Positions 16,501 through 23,762 of a stretch of DNA of 32,225 bases are shown here, one piece after another. Both the position numbers and the translations under genes were made by a program. The stretch covers positions 93,949 through 126,173 of the forward strand of contig JAQBRS010000004.1 in NCBI GenBank assembly GCA_028286395.1. Direction: 5' to 3'. The stretch comes from Candidatus Saccharimonadota bacterium (GTDB lineage: Bacteria > Patescibacteriota > Saccharimonadia > Saccharimonadales > Saccharimonadaceae). The notes under the pieces were generated by a model. That model did no database searches, had not been told where the DNA came from, and saw only the letters and a program-made list of their open reading frames with translations. Numbering within the stretch: position 1 is the first letter of the stretch; each line of letters opens with the position of its first letter.

Positions 16501-16902
16501 GAAGTCTGGGCCCTTGAAGCGTACGGTGCTGCCGCAACCCTTCAAGAAATGCTCACGATTAAGTCTGACGACGTTTACGGACGCGCAAAGGCGTACGAGT
16601 CTATCATTAAGGACGAACCAATTGTTGGTCCAAAGCTTCCAGAAAGCTTTAACGTCCTCGTGAAAGAACTTCAGGGTCTTGGCCTTCGTGTTGATCTTCT
16701 TGATGAGACCGAAGATGCAGTGGTTGATGCGGAACAAGTCATCGGAAGTGTCATTAACGGCCAACCAGTTTCTGTTGCAGATGTTGATCTTGCAGAAGAA
16801 GTTGAAACAATCCTCGACGAAGCTGATGAAATCGGTGAAATCGAAGACGGTATGACAATCCAGGACATTGATGAAATAGAAACAATTAAGGAGGAGGTGT
16901 AA
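13543..16902 (+). CDS. rpoB: RNA polymerase beta subunit
   Basis: Catalytic beta subunit of RNA polymerase. The 1119 residues are shorter than in E. coli (1342), as in other bacteria without the large beta insertions. Recognisable blocks are the N-terminal lobe ([16 protein letters not shown]), the rifampicin-pocket cluster near residues 380-412, [10 protein letters not shown], the [15 protein letters not shown] segment, the [17 protein letters not shown] catalytic-site loop, and the C-terminal [27 protein letters not shown] clamp contact. Residues after about 1070 form an acidic tail. In the rifampicin cluster the E. coli Phe514 position is Leu, and the A-L after the conserved Ser is S-M. 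rplJ-rplL, the usual upstream neighbours, are absent. rpoC starts one base after the stop. Confidence 0.98.
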   Translation: [1119 protein letters not shown]

Positions 16903-16903
16903 T

Positions 16904-19900
16904 ATGTCACGCGTACTAGTGAACAACGGCATCGCCGACTTTGACGCTATCCGACTTTCAGTCGCTAGTCCAGAAGACATCATGAAGTGGAGTTATGGTG
17001 AGGTCACAAAACCTGAAACTATTAACTACCGTACTCAGAAACCTGAGCGTGATGGTCTTTTCTGTGAACGAATTTTCGGTCCAGTCAAAGACATTAACCC
17101 ACACGATAACAAACTAAAGGGTGTTCGTTCTCGCGAAGCTGCCGTCGACAAGAATGGTGACCTTGTTACTAAGTCTATCGTCCGTCGTGAGCGAATGGGA
17201 CACATCCAACTTGCAAGTCCTGTTGCGCACATCTGGTTTATGCGTGGTACTCCATCAGCAATGTCATTGCTGCTTGGAATTACTGTTCGTAACCTCGAGC
17301 GTATCGCATACTTTGCAACCTACGTTATCTTGAAATCAGACGAAGCAACTCGCGACAAGTTTCTTGCCGACCTAGAAGCTGAAACTGAAGCTGGCCGTAT
17401 GGCTATCAAGATGCGTTACGAAAAAGAAGCAGAAGTTGAAACCGCTGACGTCAAAGTCCTTGCGGAAGGTCAGACACGTGAGATCGAAGAACTCAACGAA
17501 GCTTACGCAGTGAAGAAAGCTCAGCTTGAGAGTCTCGTAAAGAATGCTCTTATCTCTGAAGTTGACTACCGTAACCTTCCTGAAGAGTACCAAGACCTTG
17601 CTGAAGTTGGCATGGGTGGAATTGCGCTCAAGGCACTTCTTGATGGCATTAAGCTTCCTGAGCTTATCGCTGAACTGACTGAAGAAGTCGCCGGTGCTAA
17701 GGGTCAACGTGAGAAGAAGCTATTGAAGCGCCTCAAGGTTCTTGAAGGTATGCAATCAGCTGGTATCAAGCCATCAAGCTTGACCCTGACTGTGCTTCCT
17801 GTGATCCCACCGGACCTACGTCCAATGGTGCAGCTTACTGGTGGTCGTTTTGCGACATCAGACCTTAACGACCTTTACCGTCGTGTCATTAACCGTAACA
17901 ACCGTTTGAAGAAACTAATGGAACTTAACGCTCCTGAAGTAATCCGTCGAAACGAAATGCGTATGTTGCAAGAAGCAGTTGATGCTTTGATCGACAACTC
18001 AGCAGCTCGTGGCGGTCGTGCAGTGAATGCAACCGGTGGTCGTCGCCGTCTTAAGTCTATCTCTGACATGCTTAAGGGTAAACAGGGACGATTCCGCCAG
18101 AACCTTCTAGGTAAGCGTGTCGACTACTCTGGACGTTCAGTCATCGTGGTTGGTCCAAAGCTAAAGATCTCAGAATGTGGTCTGCCAAAGCAGATGGCAC
18201 TCGAACTCTTTAAGCCTTTCGTCATCCACTGGTTGATCGCAGGTGAGTATGCACACAACATTCGTTCAGCAACACGTCTGATCGACGCTGGTGAAGCAGT
18301 TGTCTGGGATGCCCTCGACGCAGTGATTGCTGGTAAGTATGTTCTTTTGAACCGTGCTCCATCACTTCACCGTCTTTCAATCCAGGCCTTCATGCCTAAG
18401 CTCGTTGAAGGTAAGGCAATCCAATTGCACCCACTCGTCGCGAACGGTTTCAACGCCGACTACGACGGTGACCAAATGGCAGTCCACCTTCCATTGTCAC
18501 GCCAAGCGCAACAAGAAGCTCGTGAGCTCATGAGCGCAACAGCGAACCTCTTGAAACCAGCCGATGGTGCGCCAGTGCTTTCAATTGCACAGGACATCGT
18601 GCTCGGTAACTACTACCTGACCTACGACAAGCCATCAGCACAAACTGATGTCCGGAAGTCATACAGTTCTGTTTACGAAGCTGAAATGGCCTACGACAGC
18701 AAGAAGATTCAACTTCAGACACCAATCCGAGTCTTCGCTAAGGGCGAAATGCGTGAGACAACACTAGGACGAGTATTCTTCAACGAAATTCTTCCTAAGG
18801 ATCTCGCATTTGATGACAACATTCAGACTAAGAAGCAACTCAAGAAGGTGCTTAACACCATCTTCGAGAAGTATGGTGCTGAACAAACTGCTGCAACTGC
18901 TGACCGCATGAAGGGACTCGCGTTCCGATTTGCGACAATCGCAGCTGTATCAACAAGCAAGGATGACTATGTTGTCTTCCCTGAAACTGACGAGTTCATC
19001 GCAGAAGGCGACGCAAAGACAACGCTCATTAGTGAACAGTTCAACCAAGGTCTTATCACCGAAGAAGAGCGATACACATTGACCGTTGCAACCTGGCGTG
19101 GCGTTGTTCGTACGATTACAGAGTTCCTTACCGAACGTCTTAAGAATATGGATACTAGCGTTTCTGTCATGGTCAACTCAGGTGCTCGTGGTGATATCTC
19201 GAACATCCAGCTTGCAAGCGCGATGATCGGTATCATGGTTGATGCAACTAACCGCGAAATTGAGCTTCCAATCCGTTCTAGCTACAAAAAGGGGCTGTCA
19301 TCACTTGAGCAATTCGTTGCGACTCGTGGTTCACGTAAGGGTCTGATTGACACCGCGCTAAAGACGGCCGACTCAGGGTACCTCACTCGTCGTCTCGTTG
19401 ACGTGTCTCAAGACGTATTTACCGTTGAAGATACCCCTGGTGACGATGACGGATTCGCGATCTACCGTGCTGAAACTGAACAGACAATGATCGACTTCGG
19501 TAACCGTCTTTACGGACGATTTGCCGCAGTAGACATTGATGGTCACATCAAGGGTGGAGAGCTCATTACTCGTGAAATCGCGAAGGCTATCGAAGCTGAC
19601 CGAGAAATTAGCGAAGTAAAGATCCGTTCAGTCCTTTCAACGAAGAACCTTCGTGGTGTGCCACAATCAAGCTACGGTATCGACATGTCGACCAACCTGC
19701 TTGTTGCGAAAGCACAACCAGTTGGAGTTATCGCAGCGCAATCTGTCGGTGAGCCTGGTACACAGCTAACGCTTCGTACTTTCCACGCCGGTGGTGTGCA
19801 AGAAAGTGACATCACCCAGGGTCTCCCTCGTGTTGAAGAGCTCTTCGAAGCTCGTTCTCCAAAGGGTCAAGCTCACGTTACTGAAGTAACTGGACTTGTT

Positions 19901-20749
19901 GAGCAATGGGAAGATGGCAAGAAGTACATCGTTCAGGTGACTCCAGAAGCTGGCCACGTAGAGCAAATCGCTCTTGAAGGTCGTACTGCTGGCGTTAAAT
20001 CTGGTGCGAATGTAAAGGTTGGTGACGTTCTTGCCTCTGGTGAGAGTGAGTCTAAGCCACTCGTTGCTCCATTCGACGGTGTCGTTGAAGTCACGGATGA
20101 GTTCCTTATCCTTGCTGCAAATGCTAGTTCTCCAGTACGTTACGAAATCCCTGGTAACTACCAGTTGACCGTAAAGTCTGGTGACGTTGTTGAAGCAGGT
20201 GACCGCCTTACTGGTGGATCACTCAACCTTCACGACATCATGCGCCTCAAGGGCATTGAAGCCACACAGCGATACATTATCAACGAAGTGCTTCGTATCT
20301 ACGCGGCACAGGGTCAAGACGTTGCCGACAAGCACCTCGAGATCATCGTTCGACAGATGTTTAGCCGTGTCCAGGTTGAAGATCCAGGTGACTCTGCATT
20401 TGTGACTGGTGATATCGTTTCTCGTGCTGCCGTTATGGAAGCAAACGAGAAGCTTACCGAAGAAGGTAAAGAAGTTGTTGCGTTTACACAACTGCTCCTC
20501 GGTATCACAAAGGTCTCAATCTGGTCTGACAGCTTCCTCTCTGCTGCATCGTTCCAAGATACTACTCGTGTCTTGATCAACGCCGCAGTCAGTGGCCGTA
20601 TCGACCGATTGAATGGTTTGAAAGAAAACGTGATCATTGGACGCAAGATTCCTGTCGGAACCGGTGTTGATAGTGCAACTGCACTTGATACTATCGACGA
20701 AGACGTTGTTGCGGCTGATATTCTCGAAGACGTCGAACTCGCTGCTTAG
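16904..20749 (+). CDS. rpoC: RNA polymerase beta' subunit lacking both zinc sites
   Basis: Catalytic beta' subunit, 1281 residues. It has the lid/rudder region, the RQNLLGKRVDYSGRSVIVVGP block, the Mg-binding active-site loop at 517-523, bridge helix and trigger-loop regions, and the IAAQSVGEPGTQLTLRTFH segment. Three features are odd. The N-terminal zinc ribbon between GPVKD and VRRERMGHI (about 63-93) has no cysteine. The second zinc site is also gone: the usual GVCxxCYG reads GVPQSSYG near residue 914, and the other two Cys are replaced. The active-site NADFDGD reads NADYDGD with Tyr520. Only two Cys remain in the whole protein, near 54 and 426. A GGAGGAGGTG Shine-Dalgarno lies in the end of rpoB. 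Confidence 0.98.
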   Translation: MSRVLVNNGIADFDAIRLSVASPEDIMKWSYGEVTKPETINYRTQKPERDGLFCERIFGPVKDINPHDNKLKGVRSREAAVDKNGDLVTKSIVRRERMGHIQLASPVAHIWFMRGTPSAMSLLLGITVRNLERIAYFATYVILKSDEATRDKFLADLEAETEAGRMAIKMRYEKEAEVETADVKVLAEGQTREIEELNEAYAVKKAQLESLVKNALISEVDYRNLPEEYQDLAEVGMGGIALKALLDGIKLPELIAELTEEVAGAKGQREKKLLKRLKVLEGMQSAGIKPSSLTLTVLPVIPPDLRPMVQLTGGRFATSDLNDLYRRVINRNNRLKKLMELNAPEVIRRNEMRMLQEAVDALIDNSAARGGRAVNATGGRRRLKSISDMLKGKQGRFRQNLLGKRVDYSGRSVIVVGPKLKISECGLPKQMALELFKPFVIHWLIAGEYAHNIRSATRLIDAGEAVVWDALDAVIAGKYVLLNRAPSLHRLSIQAFMPKLVEGKAIQLHPLVANGFNADYDGDQMAVHLPLSRQAQQEARELMSATANLLKPADGAPVLSIAQDIVLGNYYLTYDKPSAQTDVRKSYSSVYEAEMAYDSKKIQLQTPIRVFAKGEMRETTLGRVFFNEILPKDLAFDDNIQTKKQLKKVLNTIFEKYGAEQTAATADRMKGLAFRFATIAAVSTSKDDYVVFPETDEFIAEGDAKTTLISEQFNQGLITEEERYTLTVATWRGVVRTITEFLTERLKNMDTSVSVMVNSGARGDISNIQLASAMIGIMVDATNREIELPIRSSYKKGLSSLEQFVATRGSRKGLIDTALKTADSGYLTRRLVDVSQDVFTVEDTPGDDDGFAIYRAETEQTMIDFGNRLYGRFAAVDIDGHIKGGELITREIAKAIEADREISEVKIRSVLSTKNLRGVPQSSYGIDMSTNLLVAKAQPVGVIAAQSVGEPGTQLTLRTFHAGGVQESDITQGLPRVEELFEARSPKGQAHVTEVTGLVEQWEDGKKYIVQVTPEAGHVEQIALEGRTAGVKSGANVKVGDVLASGESESKPLVAPFDGVVEVTDEFLILAANASSPVRYEIPGNYQLTVKSGDVVEAGDRLTGGSLNLHDIMRLKGIEATQRYIINEVLRIYAAQGQDVADKHLEIIVRQMFSRVQVEDPGDSAFVTGDIVSRAAVMEANEKLTEEGKEVVAFTQLLLGITKVSIWSDSFLSAASFQDTTRVLINAAVSGRIDRLNGLKENVIIGRKIPVGTGVDSATALDTIDEDVVAADILEDVELAA

Positions 20750-20770
20750 TTCTTACTGGGCAGACATTGA

Positions 20771-20795
20771 AGCACTCCGAAAGGGGTGCTTTTTT
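20771..20795 (+). terminator. intrinsic terminator of rpoBC
   Basis: Eight-base-pair stem AGCACTCC with GGGGTGCT (one T.G pair), GAAA tetraloop, then a run of Ts. Confidence 0.93.
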
Positions 20796-20803
20796 GTTGT
20801 CTA

Positions 20804-20832
20804 TTTACTTTTCATGCCACTTATGCTATAAT
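20804..20832 (+). promoter_or_regulatory. promoter of the 42-aa gene
   Basis: TTTACT at 20804-20809, 17-base spacer, consensus TATAAT at 20827-20832. Start of transcription near 20839. Confidence 0.88.
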
Positions 20833-20871
20833 AGTAGTCAAGCCCATCGTCTATGCCTTTGGAGGTCAATT

Positions 20872-21000
20872 ATGGGAAAGCACGAGAGCGATGCCCCCGC
20901 GGACATCACCAGTGAAGCACAAGCAGCCCTCGACGCTGCAAGCAAAGTGACCCCGGTCACCGACGCACAGAGGGATGCTATCCGGATCAAGGGCGATTAG
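20872..21000 (+). CDS. small hypothetical protein, 42 aa
   Basis: A small gene with complete signals: strong promoter, a GGAGG Shine-Dalgarno six bases before the ATG, and a large hairpin after the stop. The product begins MGKHESDAPADITSEAQAAL and is hydrophilic and acidic, with an Ala-rich central helix candidate (EAQAALDAASK) and the ending IRIKGD. There is no signal peptide or membrane segment. Codons are more GC-rich than in the neighbours (GCC, CCC, ATC, CGG). I do not recognise it. It occupies a private transcription unit between rpoC and rpsL. Confidence 0.75.
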   Translation: MGKHESDAPADITSEAQAALDAASKVTPVTDAQRDAIRIKGD

Positions 21001-21020
21001 TCGCAACAAGATCCGGGCAC

Positions 21021-21077
21021 AGCCCGCTGAGAGAGCCTGTCCGAGAAATCGGGCGCATGCTCCTCGGCGGGCTCTTT
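21021..21077 (+). terminator. long GC-rich hairpin after the 42-aa gene
   Basis: Outer stem AGCCCGCTGAG (21021-21031) with CTCGGCGGGCT (21063-21073), continuing through GAGC/GCTC to a TCCGA/TCGGG stem with a GAAA tetraloop. The U tract (TCTTTC) is weak for a stem this strong, so it may act as a terminator, an mRNA 3' stabiliser, or part of a structured RNA. Confidence 0.7.
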
Positions 21078-21084
21078 CATATCC

Positions 21085-21113
21085 TTGATATATAAGCGCT
21101 TATCTGTTACTAT
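21085..21113 (+). promoter_or_regulatory. promoter of rpsL-rpsG
   Basis: TTGATA at 21085-21090, 17-base spacer, TACTAT at 21108-21113 preceded by TGT (extended -10). Start near 21120. Confidence 0.7.
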
Positions 21114-21119
21114 TATTAA

Positions 21120-21261
21120 CGAGTTTCCGTTTATCTATTACAAAGCAGTGTACAAGTTTTGTAACGCGATAAACATTGTTCCTAGAGGATGCTGACCTCT
21201 TAGAACCACCCAGCAGAATTCTTTCTGCAAACAATCAATTTAAACGAAAGTTTTATTTTTA
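21120..21261 (+). promoter_or_regulatory. structured 5' leader of rpsL
   Basis: Leader of about 142 bases. One hairpin spans about 21178-21206 (GTT-CTA-GAGG pairing with CCTC-TAG-AAC, with single-base bulges). Next is GCAGAA/TTCTGC with a TTCT loop (21214-21229). An A/T-rich stretch without a Shine-Dalgarno then leads to the ATG. The str operon is classically autoregulated by S7, so this could be its binding site, but the fold is not one I recognise. Confidence 0.5.
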
Positions 21262-21675
21262 ATGCCAACAATCAACCAATTAGTGCGCAAGCCACGAAAG
21301 ACTGCCAACCAGAAGAGTAAATCTCCTGCGCTTGGTCGTATTCACAATGCGCTCAAAACTCGTTACTACGAGCAAAACGCTCCACTTAAGCGTGGTGTTT
21401 GTATCAAAGTAACAACCAAGACACCAAAAAAGCCTAACTCAGCACTCCGTAAGGTTGCTCGTGTTCGTTTGACCAACGGTCAAGAAGTCTGGGCTTACAT
21501 CGGTGGTGAAGGTCACAACCTCCAGGAACACGCAGTTGTGCTCGTTCGTGGCGGACGCGTACCAGACCTTCCAGGTGTTCGTTACCACATCGTTCGTGGT
21601 GCGCTCGACCTTCAAGGTGTCGCTAACCGTAAGCAAGGCCGTAGCAAGTACGGTACAAAGATGGAGACTAAGTAA
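21262..21675 (+). CDS. rpsL: 30S ribosomal protein S12
   Basis: Decoding-site protein of the 30S subunit. The 137 residues include the [13 protein letters not shown] start, the streptomycin-region loop [20 protein letters not shown], the second conserved loop [10 protein letters not shown], and [19 protein letters not shown] segment of about a dozen residues between KSPALG and RGVCIKV is longer than in E. coli, as in several other phyla. No Shine-Dalgarno is visible before the ATG, which follows an A/T-rich stretch, so initiation may rely on an unstructured leader. Its TAA overlaps the ATG of rpsG by one base. Confidence 0.98.
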   Translation: MPTINQLVRKPRKTANQKSKSPALGRIHNALKTRYYEQNAPLKRGVCIKVTTKTPKKPNSALRKVARVRLTNGQEVWAYIGGEGHNLQEHAVVLVRGGRVPDLPGVRYHIVRGALDLQGVANRKQGRSKYGTKMETK

Positions 21676-22154
21676 TGCCACGTAAAACGACTGCTAGCCT
21701 ACAACGCATACTAAACCCAGACCGCCGTTACCAAAGTGTTTTGGTACAACGCCTTATTAACAAGTCTATGCTTGATGGTAAGAAGCTTGTTGCTGAAAAA
21801 GCTGTCTACACTGCACTTGAAACTGCAGCCAAGAAGCTTGACAGCGAAAACCCACTTGAAGTGTTCGAACGAGCACTCAAGAACGTATCACCTAACTTCG
21901 AAGTTAAATCTCGTCGTGTCGGTGGTGCTAACTACCAGATTCCATTCCCAGTTGCTGGACACCGTCAGTTGCACTACTCATTCACATGGTTAGTACAAGC
22001 TGCACGTGGTCGTAAGGGGATTCCTTACAGCCAACGTCTTGCGCTTGAGATTGTTGACGCGTACAACGAAACTGGTGCTGCCTTCAAGAAAAAAGAAGAC
22101 ACCCACAAAATGGCAGAAGCAAATCGAGCTTTTGCGCACTTCGCTCGCGGGTAA
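21675..22154 (+). CDS. rpsG: 30S ribosomal protein S7
   Basis: Primary 16S rRNA-binding protein that organises the 30S head. The 159 residues match the family: NPDRRY, NKSMLDGKK, the hairpin SRRVGGANYQIPFPV, RGRKGIPYSQRLALEI and a C-terminal helix ending AFAHFARG. The ATG overlaps the rpsL stop, so translation is coupled. A strong terminator follows 16 bases after the stop, separating it from fusA, which is usually next in the operon. Confidence 0.98.
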   Translation: MPRKTTASLQRILNPDRRYQSVLVQRLINKSMLDGKKLVAEKAVYTALETAAKKLDSENPLEVFERALKNVSPNFEVKSRRVGGANYQIPFPVAGHRQLHYSFTWLVQAARGRKGIPYSQRLALEIVDAYNETGAAFKKKEDTHKMAEANRAFAHFARG

Positions 22155-22170
22155 TACACCCAAGAGTAGT

Positions 22171-22202
22171 AAAATACCCGGCTGGCATGCCGGGTATTTT
22201 AT
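22171..22202 (+). terminator. intrinsic terminator of rpsL-rpsG
   Basis: Twelve-base-pair perfect stem AAAATACCCGGC with GCCGGGTATTTT, six-base loop. Confidence 0.92.
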
Positions 22203-22221
22203 TTGGTTTTTGCTTTAGGGG

Positions 22222-22251
22222 TTTACAAGACCTATTCCGCTCATGTATAAC
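22222..22251 (+). promoter_or_regulatory. promoter of the 22300-23673 gene pair
   Basis: TTTACA at 22222-22227, 18-base spacer, TATAAC at 22246-22251. The leader is about 40 bases. Confidence 0.7.
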
Positions 22252-22299
22252 AAAGGCAAATGGGAATGAAAACAAACATAAAGGAACTGGTTTACTAGT

Positions 22300-23001
22300 A
22301 TGAGCGAGCGGGCAGAGCACGGCTTCACGTCTGCTCTCCCCCCACGCGAACTTTGGTTGTACAATCCCGACATTGAAGGCCTTATGGAAACGTCTCTTGA
22401 CGGAAGGGGACTTGTCGACCTTGATCAGCTTGTTACTGATATAAAGGCAACAATTGATAAGAGCTTTGACTGGACGTCACAGTTTAACGATGTCCATCAT
22501 CTACAGTGGTTTGCGCATAAATATCCTCCTCTTGAACTTATTAAACTTCCTGCAAAAGTGGACGATATCCTTCCGGTCGACATGATTGCGTTCCGAGAGC
22601 TTGCGAATCGAAAAGCATATGTACCCAGGGTGTTTCATAACTGGGTTCATCGAGTCACACGTGATCCACCAGTCCCATCCGAAGAGGTCATGAGGTATAG
22701 CATAGACGCCCAAAGGGTTGCGATGTCATTATCACGTACGGCAAGTCTGGCTGTTCGTTTGACGAGAATGAGTAAGATTCCTGAAAAGCGACTTGCGATG
22801 CGCCTTGATCAGGAGTTCGAGAATTACAATATTTATCTTGATAACGCCCGACTGGTACCGAAGGAATATAGTTTGCTCGCAATCGAGTCGTTAGAAATCG
22901 CATCACCTGATGACATTCCTATTGTTAATAGGCGACTCGCGAGATTAGCTTTGGATAAGATACCGCTTCGAAATAAGGCAGTCCTTGGGCAGGCGGCATA
23001 G
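22300..23001 (+). CDS. hypothetical protein, 233 aa
   Basis: Not recognised. A soluble protein rich in charged helices, with a Trp/His-rich middle (VHHLQWFAHKYPPLELIKLP, then FHNWVHRVTRDPP) and a Leu/Arg-rich C-terminal half. No membrane segment, signal peptide or catalytic motif stands out. AAAGGAA lies roughly 15 bases before the ATG, too far for a standard Shine-Dalgarno. The following gene begins three bases after the stop, so the two are co-translated and may form a complex. Both sit between rpsG and fusA, inside what is normally one operon. Confidence 0.75.
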   Translation: MSERAEHGFTSALPPRELWLYNPDIEGLMETSLDGRGLVDLDQLVTDIKATIDKSFDWTSQFNDVHHLQWFAHKYPPLELIKLPAKVDDILPVDMIAFRELANRKAYVPRVFHNWVHRVTRDPPVPSEEVMRYSIDAQRVAMSLSRTASLAVRLTRMSKIPEKRLAMRLDQEFENYNIYLDNARLVPKEYSLLAIESLEIASPDDIPIVNRRLARLALDKIPLRNKAVLGQAA

Positions 23002-23004
23002 CAT

Positions 23005-23673
23005 ATGTCTGAACTTCGGATATTCTCAGTACCAAAAGAAGATGACTATCTGGTGGCGACCTTAGCGCTTGCAAGTGAAGCGGAGCAATCTGGTGGTATG
23101 AAAGAATACCTCAGAGAGTATGAATTTCGAGGTGCCAGTAATCAGTCCGAGGTCATTCAACGACACATTAGACTGGCAGGGGAAATTGGGCTTCGATTAG
23201 AGCCAAAGAATAGCCGTGGTATTGCGACAGACCGCATGTTTATGACGATTACCCATGCATTTAAAAGGGGACTTATAACGGGGACAAAGATCACTGATAT
23301 CGTCCATGAAGGAGTACTCTCGGGTGGCTATATACTACAGCGACTTGATCAAGGGGTACCAAAACACGTGGTTCTTGAGGATCCTGACTCTGACACAGAG
23401 GAATTTGTTGACGGACTAGGCATGATTGAATGGGGCGGTATAGGACTTGAGGTCATGGGTGATGATGCGAAATCGTTTGTCGGTGATATGGCGAGTAATG
23501 TCTACGAGCGACCTGAGCATCAAGCTCTCTATAAAATGGGAGTTGGCGCAGCGATTTTGACTGCGTATGGCCTGATTGTCGATGAAAATGTGACTTCCGC
23601 AAATCAGTATTTTAAACATGCGGACCCTTCGGAAGAATTAAGGGAATTAATCAACTCGACCACTGGTGAATAA
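23005..23673 (+). CDS. hypothetical protein, 222 aa
   Basis: Not recognised. An acidic, soluble protein with an N-terminal helical region, a basic patch near 60-95 and a Gly-rich segment (GLGMIEWGGIGLEVMGDD, about 136-153). The C-terminal third has a hydrophobic helix (MGVGAAILTAYGLIVDE) that is short for a membrane span. The start lies three bases after the upstream stop. It probably acts with its partner gene; the fusA promoter follows 13 bases after its stop. Confidence 0.75.
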   Translation: MSELRIFSVPKEDDYLVATLALASEAEQSGGMKEYLREYEFRGASNQSEVIQRHIRLAGEIGLRLEPKNSRGIATDRMFMTITHAFKRGLITGTKITDIVHEGVLSGGYILQRLDQGVPKHVVLEDPDSDTEEFVDGLGMIEWGGIGLEVMGDDAKSFVGDMASNVYERPEHQALYKMGVGAAILTAYGLIVDENVTSANQYFKHADPSEELRELINSTTGE

Positions 23674-23683
23674 TAAATAAATC

Positions 23684-23692
23684 TGCTATAAT
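23684..23692 (+). promoter_or_regulatory. extended -10 promoter of fusA
   Basis: Consensus TATAAT at 23687-23692 preceded by TGC, with a weak TGGTGA -35 at 23664-23669 (17-base spacer). The leader is about 64 bases, A/T-rich, with only a weak GAGAAAG purine stretch before the start. Confidence 0.75.
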
Positions 23693-23762
23693 AGGTCTAA
23701 AGCGCTATTTTTTATGGCAAAAAATAATTCAGATCATTTAATAGAGAAAGAAATCACCTACT

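Noticed and set aside
16420-16983. Minus-strand ORF of 187 aa opposite the rpoB-rpoC junction
   Set aside because: Low-complexity F/N/S-rich product typical of an antisense shadow; it crosses two universal genes on the other strand.
20839-21077. tmRNA or RNase P RNA in the rpoC-rpsL interval
   Set aside because: No tRNA-like ends or tag-ORF context for tmRNA, and no conserved RNase P core. The interval is too short, and a good small ORF explains it.
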